A stretch of DNA of 64,000 bases from Cryptomeria japonica (taxonomy: Eukaryota; Streptophyta; Pinopsida; Cupressales; Cupressaceae): positions 344,403,870-344,467,869 of the forward strand of contig NC_081412.1 of the NCBI RefSeq assembly GCF_030272615.1, written 5' to 3'. The notes under the pieces were generated by a model, which did no database searches, was not told where the DNA came from, and saw only the letters and a list, made by a program, of their open reading frames with translations. Each line of letters begins with the position of its first letter. Position 1 is the stretch's first letter. A program made the position numbers and the translations under genes. Positions 9,095-20,444 of the stretch are shown one piece after another.

Positions 9095-12000
9095 TTACAC
9101 GCCCTTTTCTGCTTCAATGACTTCTTCAGTTGGTGGCTCTTTCGCAATATACTCTAACCATTTAGGAGTGCCTTCTAACTGTTCTAGAACATGTTCCAAT
9201 TGTTGTGAAGCATCTTCTTCTTGAATCTCCACGTCAGCCACCGCATACTTTTGGGACCATCCTTGGAAAACATCATCAGTAGGCCATGAATGACAAATAA
9301 TTGTTTTATTCAACTTTAACAACTTTTTCCAGGCATTCCTCATTTTCCTTACCTCTGAATCCAAAAACCCATAATCAAATTTGATCTGCACTACTTCCTC
9401 AATTGTTTTAACAAACAAAGAGGTGTCATCTTTATTTATTATCTCATTTACCCTTAAGGATAAATTAGCCCCTAACTCATCTAACCATGCCTATTTATCC
9501 TTTAACTAATTCTGGTTGAGAATACCTCCAGGAAACAATGCAAATTTATGCTCAGTATATTCTTTCTTATAAAAACTAGCTTTTCTTTCCACATTAGCTC
9601 TACCTTCAGCGAACTTTGTTAATCCTTTTGCCAACTTACATGTACACTTGATAATGACATCAACTTCTGCCTCATCATATGATGCACACATCAATTCTAA
9701 GTCTACTTCCCAGGCCAACCATTTATTCATAATAGGCTTTAAAATAGCCTTATCCTCATTCAACTCACTAAGAGTGTCCAAAATTCTTTTCATGTTGATA
9801 TATACTGTAGGAGCATCAACAGTGTCACTAAAACTTAAAATTGTTGCCTTTATCTTCTCCTCATACTTGTTTGCAAATAAGGCTTGGGCTCGTTGCAAAT
9901 TTTCCATTTCATGTTGATAAGTCTCAACTGGTTGGAAACCAGAAGGCATAGGAGAAGGAGGGAATTCTATAATTGGACTAGTAGGTGGGGGTCTTGCTGA
10001 AGAAGAAGCGATCATCAATGTTGAAGACTCACTTTGATGATGTTGACCTGCCAATTGGCTTTGGAGCTTAGTGATGATGCTGTCCCTATTGGCTATTCCT
10101 TCCTTAGCATCGTTATAATCTTTTAAAATAGTTTCCAAATTCAATTGAAGAGTAGCCTTTTCTTGGGCTTCTTTCTCTGCTACGGCCACATTAAACTTTG
10201 TAGTTTCTAGAACAGTACTAGCTGCTTCCACCACTCCTGTGTCTTGAACCCTCTTAACAATCATTCCTCCAAAGAGGCTAGAATCTGAGGCATTTTTTAT
10301 TCCTCCTGTTCTCATCTTTCTTTAATAACCATAAGACAAGAGAAACATTATCGTTGTTAAAGTTCACACCTTCCATTGGCTTTGTTTCCTTTCTTACTGC
10401 ATCAAGGATCATTGCATCATCTATGTCCCATTCGGGGAGAATTAACACACCAGCTTTATCCAACATATCTCTTCCTTTCTTAGGGATGATTGCTTTGAAC
10501 TCCTCCATCATTTCTTGCTTAACCTCTTCTTCTACCTAGGCTGCATCTTTGAGAGGCTGTTCATTTACTCTTTTCTCACATCTGGTCTTGAATTGATCAA
10601 TGTTCTGTTTCCAAAGAAACTATAGAAAAGCTCTTGATGTGACAAAGTTGTTGTCAGCTAGGAATTCTTTACTAGCTTTCTTAATAGTAGGGTCCAGTTC
10701 TTGGCCCTTTAACTCACCATCAGTTAAATCCATTTCAGCATTTGGTGGCTCTTGGGTCTCCTCATAGGTATAAGAAATCTCACCAAGACTCCCTAATTGC
10801 ATTAGTTGTTCAGCCACAACTTGCTCATCTCCAATGTGGATAGGAGACTGAGATGGGGAATATTGAGGCTCATGAGTTTCAATTTCTTTTCCCACTCTTT
10901 GCCTCTTAGGGGAATCCTGAATGTCTACAATATCTTCAATTTTCCTTTTTCCTTTTGAGGTGGAAGACTCACCTGTCACTGGCATCATTACAGTGTACCT
11001 TGGCCTCTTATGCATTACATAGTCACCTGGTGGGATTGCTTTTAGCAAAAGCAGGCTTGGCCAAGACAATCTTAACCTTATCAGGATTGTTTTGCATTAT
11101 GGCCTCCCTCTTTTCTTTTAGGGTTTGCATGAGTTCTTCAAAATAAAGAATCAAGAACTTTATTTTCTCCTCAAATGGGGTGAACCTAGACAAAGGGTCA
11201 TAACTAGTGTCAAATTGCTGAATAAAATCAAGGGCTTTCTTATATACCACCCACTTCTCCTTCCTCAGTTCCTACTCATCTAAGCTGAACTCATTCCTAA
11301 TCAAATCCTCTGGAAGCTGAAACTGATGAGGCCTACCTCTGCATACTGCTCTTTTCTTGAACATGTCATTGAAGAAGTCCTCAGGGTCTGCAAATCTTGA
11401 CACTGTAGTTGATAGCCTATATGGCTTAAAGAATTCTTCAAAAAATCTCCATCCACCCTTAGTGATCATAAAGTGGTGGGCCATGGTAACAGTTGGGAAA
11501 ATTGTCCCTTTACCTTAGTTAATTCAGCTTCATGTACCCCTCCAATCTGTTTTAACACTTCTGCAATCCCTATTTTCAATGGGACCTGATAGGGTAGTAA
11601 ATAGGGTGTGCCTCTAAATCCAAACACTCTAAAAATAGTAGGCACAAGGTAAAAATAGATGTCTCCCCAATTGTGAGCAATCTTGATATCCTCTGCAAGC
11701 TCCTTAGGTCTGATAAACTCCAAAAGAGCCTTAGGGATTTTAGGGTTTTCTCTGCACAAGAGGATTCTGATTTTAGATGCAAAGCATCTATCAAACTTCA
11801 GGTCACTTTCATCCTCCCTATCCCATGATAAAATAGTACTCCACAATTGCACTGGCATCTCCTCTTTATCCTTGACCTTAACCAGGTCCATCTCCTTTGC
11901 AAAGTAATCAACACCCTTGAACAGGAACATATGCATTAACATAGAATACCATCCAAATGGCTTGTCAACCTTACCACTCTTTATTCCTACTAGCCCTTTA

Positions 12001-12765
12001 TGAATGACATCAGCGAGGTATGAAGCATAATCAAATGTAACAGCCAAGGATGGATTCAAAATTTGGGCAATCATCAGCATATAATGGGTTGGCATATTCT
12101 TTTTCAGCATCTTCCCCAAAGATTTGGTATAAAGCCCAATACATACCCTTAGCTCTCAGGGTAAATAGATTGAGGGAGAATGGTTCCATTGTGTTGGGGC
12201 CTACAACTGTTAACCCCCCTATCTTTACAAAGAACTCTCTCAATAGGCCACTCCTAAGATGATCCCTCTGTGTGTTATAAACCTAGGCTAATAATTCAAA
12301 GTCAATAGGTTGTAACAAATTGGAGGATTCACTGAGTTTAAAAGCTTTTCTGAATTCATCTCCATTGATTTCAATCAAGATTGATCCCTTTATGTTCCTG
12401 ATGCATCTTGCCACAGAGTCATAATTCTGTGCAATCAAGGTTAACAAGTCTATATTCATAAAAACACCTGGGACCACAAGCTTTCCCACATCCTATTCCC
12501 ATATACCATTCACAGGAGCTGGGGAATTTCTTTGCCCAAATCTGACTTTGAAAAGTCTTAAGCCTGACATTCCTATTTCAGGGTCTCTCAACCAATTACC
12601 CTTATCATACAGGCCATCTCCAATTTTCAGACGAGGGTGTTTGGGTACTAGCTCTTTGATCTTAGCCCCAGCATTGGTGGACATAGTTAGTTGCTCTAAA
12701 AAATCATCACATATGTTTCGTTCTTGGTAGTTCATCCTCCCGTTTAATTCTCTTCTTGGTGCCAT
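9095..12765 (-). pseudogene. Tat-1 ORF1, large protein encoded inside the LTR (decayed)
   Basis: This is a sense-oriented coding region inside the 5' LTR, about 1223 codons from the ATG at 12765 (M-A-P-R-R-E-L) to the stop at 9095. About four frameshifts and several stops break it. Recognisable segments are at 12765-12283, 12119-11466, 11484-11023, 11069-10620, 10511-10278, 10315-9506 and 9418-9095. It is homologous to the Tat-3 LTR protein through G-K-L-V-V-P-x-V-F, F-D-Y-A-S-Y-x-A-D, Y-S-M-L-M-H, P-V-Q-L-W, H-N-W-G-D and G-R-x-x-L-x-x-A-G-V. The C-terminal third has long helical, probably coiled-coil stretches. I do not recognise the family and assign no function. I see no RT, protease, integrase or Env signature. 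Confidence 0.78.
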
Positions 12766-14611
12766 TTTGGACAAGCAACTACACTACTAGCAAATAGCAC
12801 ATACCTCTAACAAAGTAATTCACATGACAATATTTGATAACAAACCAGAATTATCAAGAAAAACACAAAAAACCTGATTATCCGCCTGAAGAAAATCACT
12901 CTGCAACAATTCGCTCTACAATAAACTTCGATGGAATAATACTAGCAATTAAGTTGATGCGGACTCAAGAAGACAAGTTGGCATTAAATTTTTAAGAATT
13001 AACTCCGCATGCTTTGACTTTCTTTTCAGAATTGAATTCACCAAATTGAAATCAAAATTGTGTCCAACGGGTCATGATTCCTTTGAGTCTTTCCTCTATT
13101 TCACTCTTTCACTATTTCGCAAAACATAAAGCCCATCCTCTTTTCTTTCGTGAAGCAACAGTGGCCATTGGATCACAGGAACCTGCATTGTCTTTATCTC
13201 CGCTTAATCTCTCTTCTTAAGTTCTGGGCCCTACCTTCTTTTCGCCACTTCGCAATCCTTAACAATCGAGCACTTTCAGTACTCCCACATAACCGCCACA
13301 TGCCATCTTTCATTACTCCCACATAACCGCCAATTACACCTGGGTGGGCCGTTAACAATCCTTGTAGAAACATGTATCACTTGACATATCTTTATCGAGC
13401 TCCACAAATGTAGTAGCCTTTTTGCCACGTCACACCTACGTGTGACTTCCACCTGTCTTTCGCAACTTCGCGAACACTAATCATCATTCAGCTTGTGGCC
13501 ATGAAATTATGAGAACTGTTAGATCAAGACAGAGTCAATTGGCCTTTAACTTCGTAATTAGCCTACCCTTTGGGCCCACTAGCCCTTTTCACAACTTCAA
13601 GATGAATATCTCGCTTGCATCTTATTTTCGCAAAACTACGCAAATTGTTAGATCTCAAGAACTTTCTCATTGCTTAATCTTGTTTAAAACTGGAAGACAT
13701 GGGTCCTCTGACTCATCTTTATCCATCTGGCATTTGGTCCATGACGTGTCACCTTCTTCCTTGCCACTTAAACCAGCAGGACTACTTACTTGGAATGCCA
13801 TATCATTTCGCTACTTTGTGAAAGATAACTTTCGAGCACCTTTAATCAACGAAACTGTGCTGGTCATTAGATCTCAGGAACTTGCGCATTTGTTAAGATT
13901 CTTATAAAACTCCTTGCCTAGACCCATTAACCTTTCGCTACTTCGCGAAGAGTAAACCACAGGCATCTCACGGTCGCGAAGCCACACGGACCACCGATCT
14001 TTGCCTGACCTGATCACCTTTTAATCGAAGGAAAAATCTTCATTGCTAGGTCCCACCAAACCTTTTCGCCACTTCGCAAAGGATAAAGCGCATTTAGTTT
14101 GACCTCACGAAGTCACACCGTCCATCCGATCAGATGGGACTTGATCGGTATTTAGCTTTAGTACAAACCTATGTGTCGGGTCCACCTTTTTGCCTTTTGC
14201 TACTTCGCGATAAGATAAATTTTGAGCACCTTTTGGTCACAAAACTACACGGACCATTAGATCAACAGAAAGTTGCGCGATGCTTACAAGGCCCGACGGA
14301 CACTTAGAAAAAGGGTAGATTTAAAAGCGGAAATTTAAAACATTTGAAGGGACCGCCTAGGTAAATGACAAAAAAAGGGGGGGTACTTTGCACGACTTAG
14401 GACCCATTACTTAAGTGAATAAAGTAATGCAGAAATAGAAGCCAGAGGGTTTTTTTTTTATCAGTCATTTGAGTGATTTTAAAAACCTAAACCCTTAACC
14501 TTTAAAGACTTAGAACATATTTGAAGCAACCAAAAGCACACCTGACTCCAAATTTCAAAAACTTAGCCAATTATGGGAAAGGAAAAACCCATTTCTTAAA
14601 CAGTGATAATA
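12766..14611 (-). repeat. Tat-1 U3 with degenerate CG-palindrome repeats
   Basis: Non-coding 1.85 kb between the LTR start and ORF1. It contains many degenerate units of roughly 100-150 bp with cores such as CTACTTCGCGAA or CACTTCGCAA, each often followed by a GGACCGTTNGATC-like block. The same array is present in both Tat-2 LTRs. It is probably the enhancer part of U3. Confidence 0.65.
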
Positions 14612-14980
14612 GGCTCCTCCATTGACATTCCTCACACATCTAGCAATAGAATCATAATTGTGTGTGATCTGGGTTAGCAAGTCCACATCCATAAAAACCC
14701 CAGGGACTATGAGCTTCCCTACATCTAGTTCCCATATGCTATTCATTGGGGCACTGACATGTCTCTGACTGAATCCCACTTTAAAAAGACCCAACCCTGA
14801 AATCCCTATTTGTGAATCCCTCAACCATATACCCTTGTCATATAAACCATCTCCAATCCTTAGATGGGGGGCTTTAGGAACTAATTCTTTGATTTTTGCC
14901 GCAGCATTTGAGGACATGGTCAATTGTTCTAGGAAGTCATCACATATATTCCTATCTTGGTAATTCCTTCTTGGTGCCAT
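14612..14980 (-). pseudogene. Tat-2 ORF1 N-terminal fragment (3' LTR copy, cut by the Tat-1 insertion)
   Basis: Starts with M-A-P-R-R-N-Y-Q-D-R-N and follows the N-terminus of the 5' LTR copy (32410) for 123 codons up to the Tat-1 boundary. Compared with the 5' copy it lacks 18 bp (six codons) directly after M-A-P-R-R, an in-frame deletion. No stop occurs before the junction. Beyond it the frame runs a few codons into Tat-1 LTR DNA. Same unrecognised protein family as the other ORF1 copies. Confidence 0.8.
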
Positions 14981-16870
14981 CCCGTTAATGCAATTATATC
15001 AATTAAGATTCAAATACAACCCTGATAATCCAAGCACACAATAAAGTACCGATTTTCAAACTGTAATTAGCAAGCAAGACACAAAAACTAGTTATTCTCT
15101 TGAAGAAATTCACTCTGCACCAAATCCTCTGCAACAAACTTGTCGAAATGGTGCCAATATTCAATTGATGCGGACCTTAATATGGCAACTTGGCATTGAA
15201 TTGAGATATTAATCCCACATGCTTCGACCATCAACTCAAAACTGAATTCGCAAATCGAATTCAAAAATGGGCTCCAACAGATCACCAGTTCTCTGAGTAT
15301 TTCCCTGTTTCGTTATTTCACCATTTCACAGAATTTAAAACCCCCACACCTTTCCTTCGCGAAGCAACGACGTTCATTGGATCCTTGGAAACTTGCACTG
15401 CCTTTACTCTTTCAGTCCTTCTGCATTAGTAACGGGCCCCACCTTCTTTTTGCTACTTCGCAAACACTAAACCTTGTGCACTTTGATCGTGTGAAACAAC
15501 TTTGGCCGCTTGATCATTTTCCACTTGCTCGATCCTTACCACTTTCAGTGACCACCAGTCTTTTTTGCTAACCGCGCACCACCATCATTGCTAGCGGTCT
15601 TCGCCGCTTTGTGAAAACTAACCACCTTGCATCTTCGGGCTGTGAAACAATGCTGGTCATTGGATCCACCTCGAGATGTACACCATTTAACAGACTCAAA
15701 CCTTTAAAGTGGGCCCCCATCTTGGAAACCACTTGCTTTTTGATCACTGGCAAATGAATCTTACGTGTCAGTTTCCTATTCACTCAAGAACTCCAGCGGG
15801 CTCCATTCTAAGCTTGCCATGTGTTCTATTTCACATGGGTTTCAACACCATCATCAGTTAAATCAAAGCGGGCCCCAAGCAATCCTTTGGAGCCACATGC
15901 ATTTGACAAGTCATCATTCCCCTCAACCAAGTGACCCACCTGTCCTACCATGTCACTATGCTACTTTGCGAACAATAATCTTTGTTTGATTTGGGGCTGT
16001 GAATCCATGTGGACCGTTCAATCAACTCCAAGTTGATCGGTCTTTAAAACTACAACCCGCTTATCCTTTGGGACCACCAACTTTTTCGCTACTTCATAGG
16101 CTTTAAACCTCAGGCAACTCTTCTTCTTAAATCAATGACAATCATTAGATCTTTGGAAACTACTCACCTGTTAACCTCTTTGTGACCACCTTGCTTGGGC
16201 CCTCCACCTTTTTTCTACTTCACAAAAGGTAAAACACAAACATCTTTCGGCTGTGAAACTACACGAGCCGTTGCTCTTCTTTGAACTGATTGTCCTTTAA
16301 CCAAAGGAACCGCTTACCTTTGGGACTCGCCAACTCTTTTTCTATTTCGTAGAGGGTAAGCCACATGTATCTTGGGCTAGCAAAGCAATGCCCATCATTG
16401 GATCAAATACAAGATGTATTCCATTTAATCTGACAAACAATCCTTTGGTCAGGCCCGCTTACCCCTTTCGGCACTTTGTGAACGCTAAACTACAGGCATC
16501 TTTGCCTTTGCGAAACAACGCACACTGCAGGATCAAACTTGACTTGCACAATAGTTAAGAAGCCCAACAAAGATTAAAACAAAACATAGGCAAAGGCATA
16601 AAAATTGAAAATATTTAAAAGACCGCCTAGGGAAAACCTACAGGGGGGGACACTTTCATGATGGAGTGACCCTTCCACTTAAGTGGAAAAAGTAATGCAA
16701 GAATAGAATGCGAGGGTTTTTCAAAACATAGGAAGGGTTAAATCTTTCAAAAACCTTAAACCCTTTTTGAACCAAAAAACACAGAGGGAACAAGGTTATG
16801 CCAAACACATCTTTGCAGATTTTACCCAACTATGGGACAAGAATACCTAATTTTGAAAATAGTGATAACA
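14981..16870 (-). repeat. Tat-2 U3 repeat region (3' LTR)
   Basis: Non-coding. The same degenerate CG-palindrome repeats as in Tat-1 are seen, for example near 15440-15475, 15600-15640, 16215-16270 and 16460-16520. I see no supported gene. Small open frames here are unlike the counterparts in the other LTR. Confidence 0.62.
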
Positions 16871-17011
16871 ACAAATTTGACTGGGGATGGTTGATTGCAA
16901 GATCAACACAAGAATTCAAAAACTCTAGAGAACAGACCAAAACACAAGCCCAAAAACAACAAATAGAAACAAACCTAAATATATACAAACTAAGACCTAC
17001 TATGCATGGAC
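16871..17011 (-). other. Tat-2 3' UTR with hairpin and eroded tRNA-like site
   Basis: Directly next to the LTR the element strand reads CCATCCCCAGTCAAATTTGT, the Tat-1 site with its last part mutated. The adjacent hairpin (GTTGAT..ATCAAC) is largely kept. No polypurine tract is seen. Confidence 0.5.
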
Positions 17012-18355
17012 TTAAGAGAAGTAATGTTTCAGGAACTGTCCATGCACTAGAAATTCTTGTACCTCACCATTCATTTTCTGCAAAAAATATGAATCCTTTC
17101 CATTAAGATCATAAACCACAGAGGGGCCTATCCATAATGACTCAAATTTTTTGTGTTTTCCTTTATCTTGCCCTTTTGCATTCCATTGAAGCACCATGTC
17201 ACCAATTTGAAACTTTCTTAACAAGGTTATTTTGTCAAATAAATGTTTGGACTGCAACTGGATCTTCAAATTCCTCTTATGGGCCAAAGTTCTAATTTCT
17301 TCTACCTCCACCATCTGAATCATTCTATCTCCCATAGGTTCAGATAACTCCATGTCTTCAGCTTGTAGGAACTTGTATACTAGAAGAAGATTATTGACTG
17401 GCACCTAAGATTGTGTGCCATAGACCAATTCAAAAGGTGAAACCCCAATTGCTTTCTTGATAGTAACCCTATCTGCCCATAAGGCCAACTTTAACTTCTG
17501 GTCCCAAGACCTTTTGTTCTCCTCCAGGATTTTCTTAATAATGTTCAAAAGGCTCTTATTGTTGGATTCAACTTGCCCATTACCCTGAGGATGATATGGT
17601 GAAGAGTAGGACATAACTATTCCATGGCTGGTGCAAAATTCAATGAACTCCTCTAACTTGAAGCTCATGGCATTATCCATTACCAGTTTTACAAGAACAT
17701 TGAATCTGGTTATGACATTATCCATTAGGAAGTCAATAACAACCTTACTTTTATCTCTCCTAGTGGGTATAGCTTCAATCCACTTAGTGAAATAATCAGT
17801 AGCTACTATAATCCACCTATGACCTCTTCCTAATTTCTCAACTATTTCTCCAATAAAATCAATGCCCCATTAGACAAAAGGGGCTTCCACTATGACTGGG
17901 TTGAGGGGTAAAGCTCCCTCATACTTCAATTTGGATGAAAATTTCTGGCATGGGTCACATCTCTGGACATGTTCATGGGCATCTTTAAACAAAGTAGGCC
18001 AATAATATCTAGCCTGAACTATCTTACCGGTAGTTGTTTTGGCAAAGTAGTGACCTCCACATACTCCATCATGCATTTCAGTTAACATCTTTCTAGCCTG
18101 GGATTTATCCAAACACATCAGCAATGCCCCATCTCTATTCCGCCAATACAGATCACCCTGAATAAGGACATATTTTTGAGATTTTTGTCTCAGTGTCCTT
18201 CTCTGGTTGTGGGTCATTCCCTCTGAATATGTTGCATTCCTTAAAAAATGCACTATCTCTGAATACCAGGGTTGTGTCTCAATACTTGTGACCAAGATGT
18301 TCTTAATTTCAACATTATTCACCTCAACATCAAGAAGGTTTGATTCAGCCATCAT
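17012..18355 (-). CDS. int: Tat-2 integrase (with stops)
   Basis: HHCC zinc finger (M-H-D-G-V-C-G-G-H ... R-C-D-P-C-Q) is intact in 18355-17870. The core continues with V-M-D-N-A-M-S-F and Y-H-P-Q-G-N-G-Q-V-E-S (17725-17405). The C-terminal W-I-G-P-S module is in 17404-17012. The stretch 17869-17726 contains stops, including one in the W-G-I-D-F region. No chromodomain. Confidence 0.83.
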
Positions 18356-18458
18356 CTCAGCAAAGGCCTAAACCTCTCACCAATTTAGTGATCTTAATCT
18401 CTAAATCAAACTCCTGAATTGTGGTTATCCATCTACATCTTTTACCAGTGATCTCAGA

Positions 18459-18737
18459 CTAAGATAGAATATCTTTTACAGCCGCATGTGGGACATAAGC
18501 AATTACAATTGCATTTACAAGATATGGCCTAAATGCTTTAACAACCTTGACCAAAGCATATGCTTGTTTCTCCATGATTTCATATTTTAACTCTGCACCC
18601 TGTAAAGATTTTCTATAAAAAGCTATAGGATGTTCATATCCTTCATTATCCTTTTGTAGAAGAACTGCAGCCACTGCATGATATGAAGCAAAAGAAAACA
18701 AAGAGAAAGGCTTATTGTAGTCAGAGGACTTCAACAC
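18459..18737 (-). CDS. pol: Tat-2 gypsy-type RNase H (degenerate)
   Basis: Same framework as Tat-1, with S-F-A-S in place of T-D-A-S and Y-V-P-H in place of the T-D-H motif. It probably acts only as a structural connection. Confidence 0.7.
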   Translation of the reverse strand: MLKSSDYNKPFSLFSFASYHAVAAVLLQKDNEGYEHPIAFYRKSLQGAELKYEIMEKQAYALVKVVKAFRPYLVNAIVIAYVPHAAVKDILS

Positions 18738-18779
18738 TGGTGCCTCCTGAATAGCATTTTTTATTTCATCAAAAGCCTT

Positions 18780-19337
18780 TTAATCTTCTTCATCCCAGTA
18801 GAACTTTGTATCCTTCTTAAGCAATCTAACAATGGGCTTGACTATCTCAGCAAAATCGGCAATAAATCTTCTAACAAAATTTACCTTGCCCAAGAAAGAT
18901 TGGATACCTTTAACACTCTTTGGCTCAGGTACATTGTTTATAGCTTCAATTCTTTCAGGGTCTATTCTAACCCCTTCCTTGGAGACAATATGCCCGAGCA
19001 ACTTCCCTTCAGTGACAGCAAAATGACACTTTTTTGGATTTAAAGAGACACCAAATTCCAGAGCTTTATTGAAAACCTTTTCCAAGTGCCCACAATGGTC
19101 ATCTGCCCTTTTGGAGAAACATGTTAAATCATCTTGATACACTACCATGATGATGTTAATGAATTCCTTGAAAGCTACATCCATTGCTCTCTGAAAAGTA
19201 GCTCCAACAATTTTCAAACCGGAAGGCATTCTTACATATACATATGTTCCCCAAGGGGTGGTAAAAGCAGTCTTGAATTGTTCAGATTCTTTCACTAACA
19301 CCTGGTTATATCCTAAGAACCCATCCATCATAGACAA
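18780..19337 (-). CDS. pol: Tat-2 reverse transcriptase C-terminal part
   Basis: 185 open codons with M-M-D-G-F-L-G-Y-N-Q (catalytic Asp), M-P-S-G-L (usually M-P-F-G-L) and V-V-Y-Q-D-D. The thumb and connection L-G-H-I-V-S-K-E-G-V-R-I-D-P-E-R follow. The RT fingers lie between 19538 and 19338 with further stops. Confidence 0.83.
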   Translation of the reverse strand: MSMMDGFLGYNQVLVKESEQFKTAFTTPWGTYVYVRMPSGLKIVGATFQRAMDVAFKEFINIIMVVYQDDLTCFSKRADDHCGHLEKVFNKALEFGVSLNPKKCHFAVTEGKLLGHIVSKEGVRIDPERIEAINNVPEPKSVKGIQSFLGKVNFVRRFIADFAEIVKPIVRLLKKDTKFYWDEED

Positions 19338-19538
19338 TAGGTCACAACCAGTTACTCTCTACAACATTGCTTCCATATTAGGAGAAGAATAATTGTCTTT
19401 CAAATAAGCAACATTTAGGTTCCTAAAATCAACATAGAGCCTTACGTCTCCATTCTTCTTTCTAACTGGGAGCAAATTAGACACCCATGATGAATGCCTT
19501 ATAGGCTTAATGATCCCCCCTTCCCTTAACTTGGTTAA

Positions 19539-20312
19539 TTATTGCTGCATTTTAGATTCCAATAGGGGGTTGATAGGTCTTTGTTTCTGTCTAGAAGGCT
19601 TAGCATCTGGAAGCAAAGGGACTTCATGCTGAAATAGATCTTGTCTATACGCCTTCAGATCTTCATAAGACCAAGCAAAAACATGCTTATATTTCTTCAA
19701 TAAATTAATAAGGTTAACTCTGACATGAGGAGACAAAAATTTTCCAATATACACCAACTTAGGGGATGATTCTGTCCCCAAGTTCACTTCCTCTAATTCA
19801 TCTAACTTGGTGGTTGAATGCTGATGCAAATGACTGTCACTGTAAGTGAACATACCTTCCAGCTCTACTAACCCTTTAGGTATTTCATTAGTTTCCAACT
19901 GAACCATGTCATTTCCAAACACAGTTTCTCTATCTTCAACCACTTCTACAAATGCATTGCAATCGATTTTTTGTTCATCATAGTCATCAATGCATTGTAT
20001 GAATCTGAGAATGTCTTCATCATCAGTAAACACTTGGCAATTATATACATTATCAGGAATGGTCGGCCTAGCCTTTATCTCAACTGTGGATACACTGGTT
20101 AGTGTTATATCATCATTTTTTAATGCAACATTTGCTAAGAAATCAGTCATGATATTCTTTGATCTTTCTATCCAATTAATAGAGAACGCACTAAAATGCT
20201 CAATCACATCCCATACTACATGCTTATATCTTTTCAAATGATCATTTTTAGATGCATACTTAGACCTAACCTGAGAAAAAACCAACTCTGAATCTCCTAA
20301 TACTCTTAGCAA
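19539..20312 (-). CDS. pol: Tat-2 aRNH C-terminal half and RT N-terminal part
   Basis: It begins with G-D-S-E-L-V-F (third aRNH acidic position) and has N-I-M-T-D-F-L-A-N (fourth). The acidic linker follows, then the conserved H-V-F-A-W-S-Y-E-D-L-K-A-Y and R-Q-K-Q-R-P-I-N-P block at the RT N-terminus. It ends in a stop at 19539. Stops at 20445 and 20313 separate the two aRNH halves. Confidence 0.78.
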   Translation of the reverse strand: MLRVLGDSELVFSQVRSKYASKNDHLKRYKHVVWDVIEHFSAFSINWIERSKNIMTDFLANVALKNDDITLTSVSTVEIKARPTIPDNVYNCQVFTDDEDILRFIQCIDDYDEQKIDCNAFVEVVEDRETVFGNDMVQLETNEIPKGLVELEGMFTYSDSHLHQHSTTKLDELEEVNLGTESSPKLVYIGKFLSPHVRVNLINLLKKYKHVFAWSYEDLKAYRQDLFQHEVPLLPDAKPSRQKQRPINPLLESKMQQ

Positions 20313-20444
20313 CTAAATCCCATGCCTTTTTGCAACTTCAAGCCCCAATAACAAGGCTTCATATTCAGCAGTGTTGTTTGTACACTGAAAGGCTAACAAA
20401 AAAGAATATTTGAAGGTTATACCTGATGGGGACACAAAAATAAC

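Larger units (their letters stand above)
1..14611 (-). mobile_element. Tat-1: Ty3/gypsy Tat/Ogre-type LTR retrotransposon, nested in Tat-2 (left end outside window)
   Basis: Minus-strand element. The order read from right to left is 5' LTR (14611-8178), primer-binding site, gag-pol (8035-1187), short 3' UTR, then 3' LTR (1046-1, cut by the window edge). The assignment rests on the near-identical blocks 1-1046 and 13566-14611, the tRNA-type PBS at 8170-8153, and the Gag, PR, RNase H, RT and INT domains. The right edge (14611) lies inside a second copy of ORF1 that belongs to Tat-2, so Tat-1 inserted into the 3' LTR of Tat-2. The LTR end reads TA rather than the expected CA on the plus strand, probably by mutation. 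The target-site duplication cannot be checked because the left end is off-window. Tat/Ogre assignment is from the PBS, the extra RNase H, the long LTR and the lack of a chromodomain. Confidence 0.9.
8178..14611 (-). repeat. Tat-1 5' LTR (6434 bp) carrying ORF1
   Basis: The LTR runs from TGTTATCACT (mutated end at 14611) to TTTGAGAACA (8178). In element order it holds: U3 repeats (14611-12766), ORF1 (12765-9095), a TATA box at 9018-9011, and about 830 bp of R-U5 (9010-8178). The length and ends agree with Tat-2, whose 5' LTR is about 6.39 kb once its 3780-bp insertion is removed. Confidence 0.88.
14612..16870 (-). repeat. Tat-2 3' LTR, first 2259 bp
   Basis: It aligns with 32034-34317 of the Tat-2 5' LTR. 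The LTR starts at 16870 (TGTTATCACT in element orientation). It contains the U3 repeat region (16870-14981) and the first 123 codons of ORF1, then stops abruptly at the Tat-1 boundary. By eye the U3 part differs from the 5' LTR by about 10 percent and the ORF1 part by about 5 percent. Confidence 0.87.
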
